A DNA stretch of 64,000 bases from Wenjunlia vitaminophila DSM 41686 (GTDB lineage: Bacteria; Actinomycetota; Actinomycetes; Streptomycetales; Streptomycetaceae). The stretch covers positions 1 to 64,000 of the forward strand of contig NZ_KB904664.1 of the NCBI RefSeq assembly GCF_000380165.1, written 5' to 3'. Positions 36,239-45,734 of this stretch are shown one piece after another (within the stretch, counting starts at the first letter, position 1; each line of letters begins with the position of its first letter). The notes beneath the pieces are model-generated. The model ran no database searches, was not told the origin of the DNA, and worked only from the letters and a program-made list of their open reading frames with translations. The position numbers were made by a program, and so were the translations under genes.

Positions 36239-36345
36239 CGAGGGTGACGGGGCCGGTGCGACCTCCGAGGGGCGGCCGCCCCGGGACGGTCCCCAGGAAC
36301 GCCCCGGACGGCCGTCAGCCGCTTCCGCGGAGCATGCTGGTCCGC

Positions 36346-36987
36346 ATGAGTGATCACGCACAGCACGACTCCGTACGCCACAGCTACGACACTGTTGCCG
36401 AGGAGTACGCGGCCCGGTTGCACGACGAGCTCGCCGGGAAGCCGCTCGACCGGGCACTCCTCACCTGCCTGATGGAGCAGACGGAACCCGGCACCGCCAT
36501 CGCTGACCTGGGCTGTGGCCCCGGACACGTGGCGGCCTGGCTCGCCGCGAACGGCGCGCGTGCGGTCGGGATCGACCTGTCCGCGGGCATGGTCGAAGCC
36601 GGCAGCCGCCGGTTCCCCCGGGTGGAGTTCCGGGAGGGTGACCTGCTGGACCTTCCCGCCTCGGACGGCGAGTTCGGGTCAGCGGTCGCCCTGTACACGA
36701 TCATCCACCTCCGCCCCGGTGACCTGCTGCACGCCTTCGGGGAAGCGGCGCGGGTGCTGCGTCCCTCCGGACTCCTCCTGCTCTCCTTCCACATCGGTGA
36801 CGAGGTCCTACACCTGGACGAGTGGTGGGGGCATGACGTGGACGTCGACTTCCGTTTCCTCGAGCCCGCGCACGTCGCCGGACTCCTGGAAGCGGCCGGG
36901 TTCGTCGTGGAGATGCGCCTGGAACGCTCCCACTACGCCCACGAGGTCGAGACCCGCCGGGCGTACCTGCTGGCTCGCCGCACCTGA
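36346..36987 (+). CDS. class I SAM-dependent methyltransferase
   Basis: A 213-residue methyltransferase. Motif I IADLGCGPGHVAAWLA (from residue 52), GIDLSAGMVEAG (motif II) and LYTIIHLRP (post-III) are intact. The C-terminal LEAAGFVVEMRLERSHYAHE is typical of the UbiE/small-molecule group. The substrate is unknown. ATG 36346 begins the usual N-terminus. An in-frame ATG at 36333 is possible. The 107-bp gap from the upstream gene suggests its own promoter. Confidence 0.87.
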   Translation: MSDHAQHDSVRHSYDTVAEEYAARLHDELAGKPLDRALLTCLMEQTEPGTAIADLGCGPGHVAAWLAANGARAVGIDLSAGMVEAGSRRFPRVEFREGDLLDLPASDGEFGSAVALYTIIHLRPGDLLHAFGEAARVLRPSGLLLLSFHIGDEVLHLDEWWGHDVDVDFRFLEPAHVAGLLEAAGFVVEMRLERSHYAHEVETRRAYLLARRT

Positions 36988-37242
36988 CACCGACCGCCGC
37001 AACCGCCGGGGGGCGGCGCGGGTTCCTGCGCGTTCGGGCCGGCGACGATCCGCACCGGGCCTTACCGTTCTTCGTCGCCCGTCACGACGCTGACACACCA
37101 CCGCGGTGGAGGACCGCGGTGGTGGGGGGCCGGCCGTGGAACGGGGTCGAACCCCGAGTGGCCCGGCGGTGGTGCGCAGCCGGGCAGCCGCCGGGAGCCG
37201 GTCCCCGGCGGGCGTTCTCCCGGCCCGGCGTTCATCGGGCCG

Positions 37243-37824
37243 TCAGCATCCCTTCCACGCCGTCGTGTGGTCGTGCGGGTACGTGCGGCCGCAGAAGGCC
37301 GGCGGATGGGAAACCCAGTTGCTGCCCGACCAGTGCTGGGTGGAGATGTGCAGGTGGCACCCCGATGACTGGCCCTTGTTGCCGGTGTACCCGACGATGG
37401 TCGTCGTGCCGACGGTCTGGCCGACACTCACATTGATCGAGTCCATGTGCATGTACTTGAGCCGCCACTGCACCCCGTTGATGTATTTCGTCATGGTGAG
37501 GCGGCCGATCGTGTGGTCCACCGTGGCGACCGTCATGCCGTCCCAGATCGGGTAGAGCCGCTTGTAGCAGGGCGAACCCTTGAGGGCGAAGTCCAGTGCG
37601 TAGTAGTCGCTGTAGTGCGAACCGTTGTAGTAGTCGACGTGCAGGCCCTCGCCGTACCAGGAACCGGTGATGGTCCACGACTCCGAATAGTGCCACGGAG
37701 ACGCCGAGGTCGACCCGTTCGGCGACGGGGTGGAACTGGAATGTGCGGCAGCCTGCGGCGCCAACGTGAGACACATGAAAAGGACCACGAATACGCCGAC
37801 CAACCGCTGAACGAGATTTTTCAA
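37243..37824 (-). CDS. secreted M23-type (LytM) peptidase domain protein
   Basis: A 193-residue exported protein. The start is TTG 37824, 6 nt after a perfect GGAGGA, and opens the signal peptide (KNLVQRLVGVFVVLF, cleaved near QAAAHS). The mature part is a short LytM-like beta barrel: HYSDYYALDFAL gives the first metal ligands, LKYMHMDSINV the middle strand, and GCHLHISTQ the HxH. It may cut peptidoglycan cross-links or other Gly-rich peptides. Two cysteine pairs are likely disulfides. An upstream ATG would add 27 residues before the signal peptide and is less likely. Confidence 0.82.
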   Translation of the reverse strand: MKNLVQRLVGVFVVLFMCLTLAPQAAAHSSSTPSPNGSTSASPWHYSESWTITGSWYGEGLHVDYYNGSHYSDYYALDFALKGSPCYKRLYPIWDGMTVATVDHTIGRLTMTKYINGVQWRLKYMHMDSINVSVGQTVGTTTIVGYTGNKGQSSGCHLHISTQHWSGSNWVSHPPAFCGRTYPHDHTTAWKGC

Positions 37825-37989
37825 GGAACATCCTCCGAAATTCTCGACCGGGGGTGCGCGGGCTGGCTGCACCACGCCGGCAGAAAATAGCAGCAGGATC
37901 TTCACGAATCAATGGGCCATCAACCGGCCAGAGGCTTCACTCCAATAATTCGGTTATGCCCCGAGTTCTGTTGAACCACTCGTTTCGAC

Positions 37990-38159
37990 ATCGACGATAT
38001 CCCTCGATGTTCGGCTAAATACTCCGGTCGCGGATCAGTGAGCGCGTCGGCCAGGACCGGCTCGGGGAGAGCCCCGTGGCCACCCGTTCGGCCGCGGCGT
38101 GCGGGGCCGCGGCGTCGGTCGCGTCGACGCACAGCGCCAGCGCGAACCGACCGGCGGGG
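37990..38159 (-). pseudogene. possible TetR-type regulator C-terminal remnant
   Basis: Immediately after the hydrolase stop the minus strand encodes FALALCVDATDAAAPHAAAE and RVATGLSP in one frame. A second frame continues with PVLADALTDPRPEYLAEHRG. This reads like the last helices of a TetR-family regulator with one frameshift. The DNA-binding half is absent. The assignment is weak. Confidence 0.3.
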
Positions 38160-39023
38160 CTACGTCTGGAGCCCCGCCGACCCGGGTGACGTGCGCACCA
38201 CCGGCGGCGCGGGGTCCCCGCCTCGGGCAAGGCTCCCCAGGAAGGAGGCCAGGGCGGCGTCGAACCGCTCCGGGCACTCGAGGTTCGGCAGATGACCCGC
38301 GCGCGGTATCACCGCGAGCTCGGCGTGGGGAATCCGCTCCGCGAGCAGGCGTGCGTCGGGGATCGGCGTGAACACGTCCTGCTCGCCCACGACCACCAGC
38401 GTCGGCACGGTGACGTTCGGCAGCATCCCGACGTAGTCCGGTCGTTCGGCCCGCCCGCGCAGCGCCGCGGCGGCACCCTCGGGGGAGGTGGCGCGCATCA
38501 TCGTCAACACCGCTGACGCGACGTGTGGGTGGGTTTCGACGACGTGGGGGGCCACCATCGAGGACAGCACCTCCTGCGCGTACGGCGCCATGCCCTCACC
38601 GAGCAACCGGTCCGCCATGGCGTTGCGCCGCGCCCTGCCCTCCTCGGTCTCCGCGGGGGCGGAGGTGTCGGCCAGGACCAGGGCTCGAATCCGTTCGGGG
38701 AACAGCCGGTGGAACTCCATCACTATCTGCCCGCCCATGGACAGGCCGCCGAGCACCACCTCCGCCACGCCCAGGTGGTCCAGCAGGGCCGCGATGTCCC
38801 GGGCGAAGGTGGTGAGCGTGGTCCTGCCGGGAACGACGGTGCTCTCTCCGTAGCCGCGCAGGTCCGGGACGATCACCCGCCATCCGGCCCGGCTGAACGT
38901 GTCGAGTTGCGGGCGCCACATGCTCCGGTTGAACGGGTGGCCGTGCACCAGGACCAGCGGCTGCCCCGCACCCTGGTCGTCATAGGCGACGGTGACGCCG
39001 CCGCCGAGTGTGGCTGTGCTCAT
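38160..39023 (-). CDS. alpha/beta hydrolase
   Basis: A 287-residue alpha/beta hydrolase of the epoxide hydrolase/lactonase-like group. HGHPFNRSMW is the oxyanion loop, GGLSMGGQ carries Ser95, and Asp216 (VVGEQDVFTP) and His244 (RAGHLPNLE) complete the triad. A cap domain fills residues 125-200. There is no signal peptide. It is divergent from a MocR regulator 185 bp away. The intergenic GTGCAAT repeats suggest that regulator may act here. Confidence 0.9.
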   Translation of the reverse strand: MSTATLGGGVTVAYDDQGAGQPLVLVHGHPFNRSMWRPQLDTFSRAGWRVIVPDLRGYGESTVVPGRTTLTTFARDIAALLDHLGVAEVVLGGLSMGGQIVMEFHRLFPERIRALVLADTSAPAETEEGRARRNAMADRLLGEGMAPYAQEVLSSMVAPHVVETHPHVASAVLTMMRATSPEGAAAALRGRAERPDYVGMLPNVTVPTLVVVGEQDVFTPIPDARLLAERIPHAELAVIPRAGHLPNLECPERFDAALASFLGSLARGGDPAPPVVRTSPGSAGLQT

Positions 39024-39124
39024 CGTGGGTGATCCGCCTCTCGCAACAACGCCCGTTTCCGCCGAGTTGTCCCGGCATCAGCCGTCTCGGGGCGTTCCCG
39101 ATGTTAGGCACCTCCCCCTACTCG

Positions 39125-39154
39125 GTGCAATAGAAGAATTGCTCTCAGTGCAAT
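39125..39154. promoter_or_regulatory. GTGCAAT repeats between the hydrolase and MocR genes
   Basis: GTGCAAT occurs at 39125-39131 and 39148-39154, 23 bp apart. An inverted ATTGC lies between at 39138-39142, giving GCAAT-N6-ATTGC. Direct repeats plus one inverted half-site are typical of MocR/PdxR-type operators. Confidence 0.55.
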
Positions 39155-39208
39155 ATTGAGGAACCATGAGCGATTGCATGCTTGGAGGAACGCAGTCCGG
39201 AGGTGCTG

Positions 39209-40537
39209 ATGGGCAACTACCAGGTGATCGCCGACGAGCTGGCCGCCGAGATCAACGCCGGGCGTCTGCGCCCGGGGCAGCGGCTGCCCCCTCAGCGCAG
39301 GTTCGCCCGACAGCACGGGATCGCCAGCTCCACGGCGTCCCGGGTGTACGCCGAACTGGTCAGGCGCGGACTCGTCACCGGCGAGGTCGGGCGGGGCACC
39401 TTCGTACGGGCCGGAACCGCGGCTCCCGAACCGGCGCTGGCCGAGCCGGCAACGGCCAGGGTCGACCTGGAGCTCAACGTCCCGGTGCTCGCGGACCAGG
39501 GCGCCGTGCTCGCCGCGGGGCTGGCCCGGATGACCCGCCCCGACGTGTTGGCCAACGGCCTGCGCCCGATCGGCGCCGCCGGGACGGAGGCGGCACGGCG
39601 GGCCACCGCCGCACTGCTGGCCCGCGCCGGCTGGGCCCCGGACCCGCGGCATGTCCTGTTCGCCGGCAACGGACGGCAGGCCATCGCCGCGGCCCTGGCA
39701 GCGGTCGTTCCCGCCGGTGAGCGCCTGGGTGTGGAGCGCTTCACCTATCCGGTGGTCAGGAGCATCGCTGCCCGCCTGGGCATCAGGCTGGTCCCCCTGG
39801 ACATGGACGAGCACGGGGTGTTGCCGCAGGCGGTGACCGAGGCGTCGCCGCTGCGCGCCGTCTACCTGCAGCCCGCCGTGCACAACCCGTTGGGCACGAC
39901 CCTGCCCGAGCACCGCCGTGCCGTCCTTGCCCGGGTGCTGCGCGAGGCTGATCTGTGCGCCATCGAGGACTCCGTCTACGGGTTCCTAAGCACGGACCTG
40001 CCGCCGCTCGCGGCCCGCGCGCCCGAGCGCACCATCCTGGTGGACAGCCTCTCCAAGCGGGTCGCCCCCGGCCTGACCCTCGGGTTCCTGGTGGCTCCGC
40101 CGGCGATGGTGCCGTCCGTGGCCTCGGCCCTGCGCTCGGGGGGCTGGGCCGCCACCCGGTTCCCGCTCGAGGTGGCGACCGGATGGATGACCGAGGGCAC
40201 GGTCACCTCGCTGAGCCGGGCCAAGTTCCTCGACGCCACCGAGCGCCAGCGGATCGCCGCCGCGCAACTGGCCGGGTTCACCGTGCGCGCCGACCCGCAC
40301 GGATACCACTGCTGGTGGGAGCTGCCCCCGCCCTGGCGCGCCGACACCTTCGTGGCCGCCGCCGCCCGTCACGGCGTCGCGGTCACCCCCGCCGCCGCGT
40401 TCACCGTCGACCCCGGTCACGCCCCCGGGGCCGTCCGGCTCGCTCTGGGCAGTCCCGGCCACGACGTCCTCGCCGAGGCCCTGGGCACCCTGGCCGCCCT
40501 CGCCAGGACCTCGCCAGAGGACGTCGTCACGGAGTAG
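39209..40537 (+). CDS. MocR/PdxR-type regulator (GntR HTH fused to aminotransferase fold)
   Basis: A 442-residue chimera. The GntR winged helix (residues 1-75) has DELAAEINAGRLRPGQRLPP and SSTASRVYAELVRRGLV. The rest is a fold-type I aminotransferase-like domain that binds PLP: YLQPAVHNPLGTTLPEHRRA, DSVYGFL, and the Schiff-base lysine in LVDSLSKRVAPG. Such proteins sense PLP together with an amino-compound. The ATG at 39209 follows GGAGG by 5 nt, which decides it over an upstream TTG. It is divergent from the hydrolase. Confidence 0.9.
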   Translation: MGNYQVIADELAAEINAGRLRPGQRLPPQRRFARQHGIASSTASRVYAELVRRGLVTGEVGRGTFVRAGTAAPEPALAEPATARVDLELNVPVLADQGAVLAAGLARMTRPDVLANGLRPIGAAGTEAARRATAALLARAGWAPDPRHVLFAGNGRQAIAAALAAVVPAGERLGVERFTYPVVRSIAARLGIRLVPLDMDEHGVLPQAVTEASPLRAVYLQPAVHNPLGTTLPEHRRAVLARVLREADLCAIEDSVYGFLSTDLPPLAARAPERTILVDSLSKRVAPGLTLGFLVAPPAMVPSVASALRSGGWAATRFPLEVATGWMTEGTVTSLSRAKFLDATERQRIAAAQLAGFTVRADPHGYHCWWELPPPWRADTFVAAAARHGVAVTPAAAFTVDPGHAPGAVRLALGSPGHDVLAEALGTLAALARTSPEDVVTE

Positions 40538-40631
40538 CGGCCCCGACCCGGCGGTCACGGGGACCTCCGCCGCGCCGGCGGGTCCCGGTGCCCCGGGGCA
40601 CGGTCACCGGGGACAGGGGCTGTTCGGCGGG

Positions 40632-41501
40632 CTACACGGCCTGTTGGGAGGCGGCGACGTCGGGGTGGAGGTCTCCCAGGGTGAGCCGGTGGGTGGGGGC
40701 CCCGGGCACCACGACGCGACTGTCCACGTGGTGGTCCGGGCCGATGTGGAGCAGTTCCCCGGGTGACAGCAGGCGCCAGTGGGGGTTGTCGTCCATCCGT
40801 TCGCTGGCGATCACCACTGCGGCGGTGGCGGCCAGGTCACGGGAGTGGACGCGCATGCGGCCCGCGGTGCCGCTGTGGTCCAGGTGGCGCGCCCCGTGCT
40901 GACCACCCGCGGGGCGGTGCAGGACGTAGAGCTTGTGGGTCTCGGGGTACCGCAGCGCCCAGAGGTGCTCGGGGTTGACCATCACCAGGTTCAGCGCGTA
41001 GACGGGCAGGTTGCGGGCGATCCATCCCGCGGCACGGGTGATGCCCGCGGTGACGTCGCCGCCGTGGGCGCGGATCTCCCGGGTGATCAGGGCGAAGAAC
41101 CGTTCGGAATCGGTGTCCCCCGCCACCAGCTCCCGGTCAGGACCGAGGTGGGCCTCCAACGCGTCCAGGCCCTCGATCACGCCATTGTGGGCGAACAACC
41201 GCCCGTCCTGCGCGAACGGGTGGGTGTTGCGGGGCACGAGACCGCCGGTGGACGCGTAGCGGATGTGGGCGACGAACGTCGCGGACTGCACCTGCTTGGC
41301 GTCCGTGGCGAACGCCGAATCCCGGTACGCGGCCATGGGTGCCTTGTCGACCCGCGGAGTGCCGTCGACGTCGAAGAACCCGATGCCGGTCCCGTCCGGC
41401 TCGCGGTGGCTCTGGTCGCGCAGGCTGTCCGGAGCGTCCATGAGCCAGAAGGTGGCGTGGGTGCGCCACGGCGCACTGGTGAGACCGAACAGACGACACA
41501 T
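40632..41501 (-). CDS. class II glutamine amidotransferase (EgtC/YafJ-like)
   Basis: A 289-residue Ntn-hydrolase. After removal of Met1, Cys2 (MCRLFGLTS) is the nucleophile. HIRYASTGGLVPRNTHPF and LFAHNGVIEG bind glutamine and its amide, and AGDTDSERFFALI is the conserved GATase II helix. No synthase domain is attached, so it either releases ammonia and glutamate from glutamine or a gamma-glutamyl compound, or partners another enzyme. It lies 97 bp downstream of glutamate decarboxylase on the same strand, so it could feed that enzyme with glutamate. Confidence 0.88.
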   Translation of the reverse strand: MCRLFGLTSAPWRTHATFWLMDAPDSLRDQSHREPDGTGIGFFDVDGTPRVDKAPMAAYRDSAFATDAKQVQSATFVAHIRYASTGGLVPRNTHPFAQDGRLFAHNGVIEGLDALEAHLGPDRELVAGDTDSERFFALITREIRAHGGDVTAGITRAAGWIARNLPVYALNLVMVNPEHLWALRYPETHKLYVLHRPAGGQHGARHLDHSGTAGRMRVHSRDLAATAAVVIASERMDDNPHWRLLSPGELLHIGPDHHVDSRVVVPGAPTHRLTLGDLHPDVAASQQAV

Positions 41502-41598
41502 CCTGGACTCCTCCGTCAGTAGTGCGGCGCGCACCCGCTGCACCACCGGCCGCGAACGTCGGGGCGGTGGGCCCGTCGGGGGTCGGGGCGCACGGCGG

Positions 41599-43038
41599 TC
41601 AGTGGTGGCCCGGAGAACGAGGGTTCTTCGTCTCGGCGCCGTGGGCGAACCCGCCGGCGTCCTCACCGCGGTGAGGCCGGCCCTGGCGCTCCAGGCGGGG
41701 CAGGGCCCGGCGCAGGTCGGCGACCAGCAGGTCAGCCAGGTCATGGCTGAAGCCGTTGCGCACCACGATGCGCAGCACGTGCAGATCGGTGCGGTTGGCG
41801 GGAAAGGAGTAGGCGGGCACCAACCAGCCACGCTCGCGGAGCGCGCAGGAGACGTCGTAGACGGTGGTCCCCTCCTGTCCTTCGCGGAGGGTGAAGGCGA
41901 ACACCGGGAGCTCGGTGCCGTCGGTGATCAGCCGGAAGGGTCCGAGCTCAGCGATGCGCAAGGCCAGACGGGTGGCGACGTCCCGGCAGGTCTGCTGGAC
42001 CCGCCGGTAGCCGTCGAGGCCGAGACGCAGGAAGGTGTAGTACTGGGCGACCACCTGTGCCCCTGGTCTGGAGAAGTTCAGCGCGAACGTGGGCATGTCG
42101 CCGCCGAGGTAGTTCACATGGAAGACGAGGTCGTCCGGGAGTGCCTGCGTGTCGCGCCACAGAGCCCAGCCCACGCCCGGCATCACCAGACCGAACTTGT
42201 GGCCAGAGGTGTTGATGGAGGCGACCCGCGGCAGCCGGAAGTCCCAGGTGACGTCCGGGTCGAGGAACGGTGCGACCATCCCCCCCGAAGCGCCGTCAAC
42301 ATGGATCGGGATGTCCCAGCCGGTGCGTCGGTGCAGGTGGTCCAGGGCGGTGGCGAGCTCCGCGACGGGTTCGTAGCTGCCGTCGAAGGTGGAACCCAGG
42401 ACCGCGACGACGCCGACGGTGTTCTCGTCGCACAGCTCCACCGCGGCCCGCGGTGACAGGTGGTAGCGGTCGCCCTCCATCGGCACGTAACGGGGTTCGA
42501 CGTCGAAGTAGTTCGCGAACTTCTCCCAGCAGATCTGCACATTGATGCCCATCACCAGGTTGGGCCTGTCCGCGGGGCGGCCCTCCGCGCGGCGGCGGTT
42601 GCGCCAGCGGCGTTTGAGGGCGAGACCGGCGAGCATCGCCGCCTCACTGGAGCCCGTCGTCGAGCAGCCGACGACCTGCCGCGGGTCGGGGGCGTGCCAC
42701 AGCCGGGCCAGCATGTGCACGCACCGCGTCTCCAGTTCCGCGGTCTGTGGGTACTCGTCCTTGTCGATCATGTTCTTCTCGGCGCACTCGCCCATCAGCC
42801 GGAGCGCCTGCGGCTCCGCCCACGTCGACACGAACGTCGCGAGGTTCAGCCGGGCGTTGCCGTCCAGCATCAGCTCGTCGTGGACGATCTGGTAGGCGGT
42901 GTCCGGATCCATCTGGTCGCGGGGCAGGGCATGCCGCGGAACCCGCAGCGGCTCGCGGCTGAACACCGGGTTCACCAGCAGGTCCGGATGGTCGTCGAGG
43001 TCGCTCGGCGCACCGTAGTCCGGGTGTTTCAACGGCAT
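41599..43038 (-). CDS. gadB: glutamate decarboxylase
   Basis: A 480-residue PLP-dependent decarboxylase, close to the usual 460-470 of bacterial Gad. GCSTTGSSEAAMLAGLALKR (from residue 124) binds phosphate, IPIHVDGASGGMVAPF holds the Asp to the pyridine nitrogen, and INTSGHKFGLV carries the PLP lysine Lys281. It converts glutamate to GABA while consuming a proton. ATG 43038 is chosen for the conserved Gad N-terminus (MPLKHPDYGA). It is followed by the amidotransferase. No glutamate/GABA antiporter is nearby, so a GABA shunt or intracellular pH role are both possible. Confidence 0.94.
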   Translation of the reverse strand: MPLKHPDYGAPSDLDDHPDLLVNPVFSREPLRVPRHALPRDQMDPDTAYQIVHDELMLDGNARLNLATFVSTWAEPQALRLMGECAEKNMIDKDEYPQTAELETRCVHMLARLWHAPDPRQVVGCSTTGSSEAAMLAGLALKRRWRNRRRAEGRPADRPNLVMGINVQICWEKFANYFDVEPRYVPMEGDRYHLSPRAAVELCDENTVGVVAVLGSTFDGSYEPVAELATALDHLHRRTGWDIPIHVDGASGGMVAPFLDPDVTWDFRLPRVASINTSGHKFGLVMPGVGWALWRDTQALPDDLVFHVNYLGGDMPTFALNFSRPGAQVVAQYYTFLRLGLDGYRRVQQTCRDVATRLALRIAELGPFRLITDGTELPVFAFTLREGQEGTTVYDVSCALRERGWLVPAYSFPANRTDLHVLRIVVRNGFSHDLADLLVADLRRALPRLERQGRPHRGEDAGGFAHGAETKNPRSPGHH

Positions 43039-43287
43039 CGGCGAGAACTCCTGTCCTGACCGTGTGTGCGGTGGCGGTGCCCGGTTCCGGAGGGTCGCCG
43101 GCGACGCGGGTCGGCGCCGGGCGGGGGACCCGTTGGATCGTCGTTCCCGTCGGGTGGCGCTGGATGTTCCCGGGCGCAAGAGGGGTACCCGGGAGTTGGC
43201 CGGAACACGCAGTGCGGCGCCCGCACCACCGCGAACGGGCGAACTGGCCGCTCCGGAGGAGCGCTCGGCCCCGGTCGCCTCCTCGGC

Positions 43288-44916
43288 TCACGGGGCCGGC
43301 CGCTCATGCCGGTGCGAGCGCGGAAACCAGGTCGGACGCGGACAGCAGACGGACCCGGTGGCGTCCACACCGGCCGGGTACACGGCGAACACCTCGCTGC
43401 CGTCCGGGCAGGGGAGATCACCGCGCAGCAGCCACGCCAGCCGCGCCTGCTCGGGTGCCACCCCGGGCAGGTCGTCCGTGGTCGGGGTGCCGATGCGGGA
43501 GGCGAACGCCGCGGTGTCCTCTCCGTCGCGGCGCCGGTAGGCGCCGTGGGAGCCGTCGGGGTACCGCACGAGAACGGTGTGTGCCGGCGCGGCCGCCTGC
43601 CACGTGGTCAGCTCACCGATGCTGACCCGGGCGGCGGAGGTGAACGGGCCCACCATCGCCCGTCCCAGTGCGGCCAGGCGTCCACGTGGCGGTGCACCGC
43701 GTGGTGGGTACCGGTGACGCCCTTGACGACGTCGAGCCAGCGCAGCTCAGGAGGCGGACCCTCGAGCCGGCGGCGGTGGCGGACGTCAACGGCCGCGCGA
43801 CCACGCGTAGCCGTCGGGACAGGGCGTCGTCGGTGAGGCGGAACTCCCGCATTGCCGCGAAGGCGAGCGCCACCCGCGGGTAGCGGTCGGCGTACTCGAA
43901 CGGGTGCAGGCACTCCGCGGCGCGCTTCCAGGCGGCGGAGTGGCGACGCAGGTCCTCGGCCACAGGGTCGGGTCCAGGCCGTCGAGGATGCCCAGCAGCG
44001 CACGGCGCTGCGGCCGGGACACGCCGGTGACGCGCGGGACGGTCACCAGGCCCGCGTCGCCGCCGCGGTGCGCCGCAAGCAGGCGCAGCACGTCGGTCGC
44101 GGTGTTGACCAGGGCCTTGGCCCCCGGCAGCGTCACCGGGTGGGCGGCCGGCTCCCGGAGCAGCCAGGCCAGGAGCAGGGCCTTGGTCTCCCGGCCCGGG
44201 ACCGCCGCTGGCAGCCAGGACACGTCGGTGGGGTCCCGGGTGGCGAGCAGCACCCGGAGGTGTTCGGAGTCCTCGGGGCCCAGTGCGGCGCCCCGGGCGA
44301 GCAGGGCGTCCAGTTCGTTGCCGGCGTCCGCGGCGCGGTCCGCGAGGTGACCGCCGTGGGCGAGCACCCGCGGCCGGTCCGGCAGGGCCCGCCGTGCCGG
44401 ACCGGCGGGACGCCGGTGCCGTGGCTGCCGCAGGAACGGGTCACCCGCGTCGATGCGGCGGTGGCATATCGGGCAGGCGGAGAAGTCCGCGCCGTCGAAG
44501 CAGGCGCGGCACACCGGGTGCGCGCACGGGGAGACCGGGTGGACGGTCCCTTCGGTACCGCACAGCGCGCACGGCTGACGTGGGGACTGCGACAGCAGCG
44601 CCGCGACACGGTCGGCGTAGAAGGCGACCGTGTCCGTCACGGTGCTGTCAGGGAATCCGCGGATCAGTGGGACGTGGTCACGGTCGGCGCCCAGCACGCG
44701 GTCGATGTCGGCCAGCAGGTCCCTGCCGGCCTCGGCGAGGGCCGAGGGGGTCAGCGCGGTCAGGGCCTGACGAAGGGGGGCCGACACCAGGTAGCCGCGC
44801 TCGAGGAGGTCGGCCTCCAGCAGCGTCACACCAGCGACCGTGTCCACCGCCGGGGCGGTGTCCGCGGACCGCGGCGCGTCGGGAGCCGGCAGGCAGACGG
44901 CTCCACGGCGGGACAA
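43288..44916 (-). pseudogene. broken MXAN_6230/SCO0854-type RING domain protein
   Basis: Coding pieces of a protein normally near 800-900 residues are compressed here. The N-terminal part (44916 to about 43970) includes LLEADLLERGYLVSAPLRQA and a RING-like zinc site CALCGTEG, SPCAHPVCRACFDGADFSAC, PICHRRI. A second frame continues VAEDLRRHSAAWKRAAECL to about 43750. A third gives LRWLDVVKGVTGTHHAVHRH, and a fourth SIGELTTWQAAAPAHTVLVR with GAYRRRDGEDTAAFA to the end. Several hundred central residues are missing and the frame breaks at least three times. The start is uncertain (TTG 44916 or an upstream ATG in another frame). Not functional as one protein. Confidence 0.75.
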
Positions 44917-44999
44917 CAGGACGGCGGCGAGACCAGGACGGCCCCCACGGCCGCCGTGGTTCCCGTCGTCGTGGTCGATGCCATGCTTTGGTCCTCCCC

Positions 45000-45734
45000 C
45001 CTCTTCTGTCCGTGCGGCCCGGGGCCGATGGCGATCACAGGTGCCGACGAGCCGCGCTTTCCTTGGTGACCCGTGGCGTCAGCGCTCAGGTTTTCACGCG
45101 GTTCCCGGGAACGCGGAAGGAAATACCGGAAGCGGTACACCACTTCTCTTCTCCGTCCCGGGCTCTCCACGAGAACGAACAAGCCGAGGGTCGTTCGTCG
45201 GAAAAGGTAGCGACATCAAGGAAAGCGGCACCGGCGCCGATGGCGTGGTTGTCGCGGAGCCCGGGCGGCGGTGTGGCGCTGCGGTGAGGTCCGCACGGGA
45301 CCGTCACGGTGCGGGCCGATCCGGATGCTGCGCGATTCGGCGGCTGATGCGATTCGGGTGCTGGTGCCCTTGGGTGCGGGGCGGGAAGTGAGAACGCTCG
45401 GCATCTTTAATGAGGTACTGGAGAAGGAAGCGCGCTCGGAGCCGCCCCGCGGAACTGAAACTAACGCACCGGTCCCGGGTGCCGCACCGGAGTATGTTCC
45501 CCGCCCGCCGCCATTCGGCGGGGGCCGTTCCCGGAAAGTCCGCACGCCCCCTGGAGGGTGGGATCGGCCCGGTCACGTCAGGTGGGGAACGGGGCGGTGC
45601 CGAGGTGGGCGTCAGGGTGAGCTGGCCCGGTGTCGGCGTGCGTCGCGCTCCACCCGGACCCGGGGCGTAGCAGGGTGTGAACGGGCCGCCTCCGAGGCGC
45701 CCACTCGAGCAGGGGCGCGAACAGGAGGAGCGAG
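45000..45734. other. 730 bp without a supported gene
   Basis: No gene is supported between the RING remnant and the SpoIIE gene. A weak dyad (ACGAAC at 45175-45180 with GTTCGT at 45193-45198) is the only visible structure. The last 25 bp contain the GGAGGAG site of the SpoIIE gene. Confidence 0.5.

Noticed and set aside
40588-40601. GTGCCCCGGGGCAC palindrome between the MocR and amidotransferase genes as a terminator
   Set aside because: It has no loop and short arms; it may help to end convergent transcripts but is too weak to annotate.
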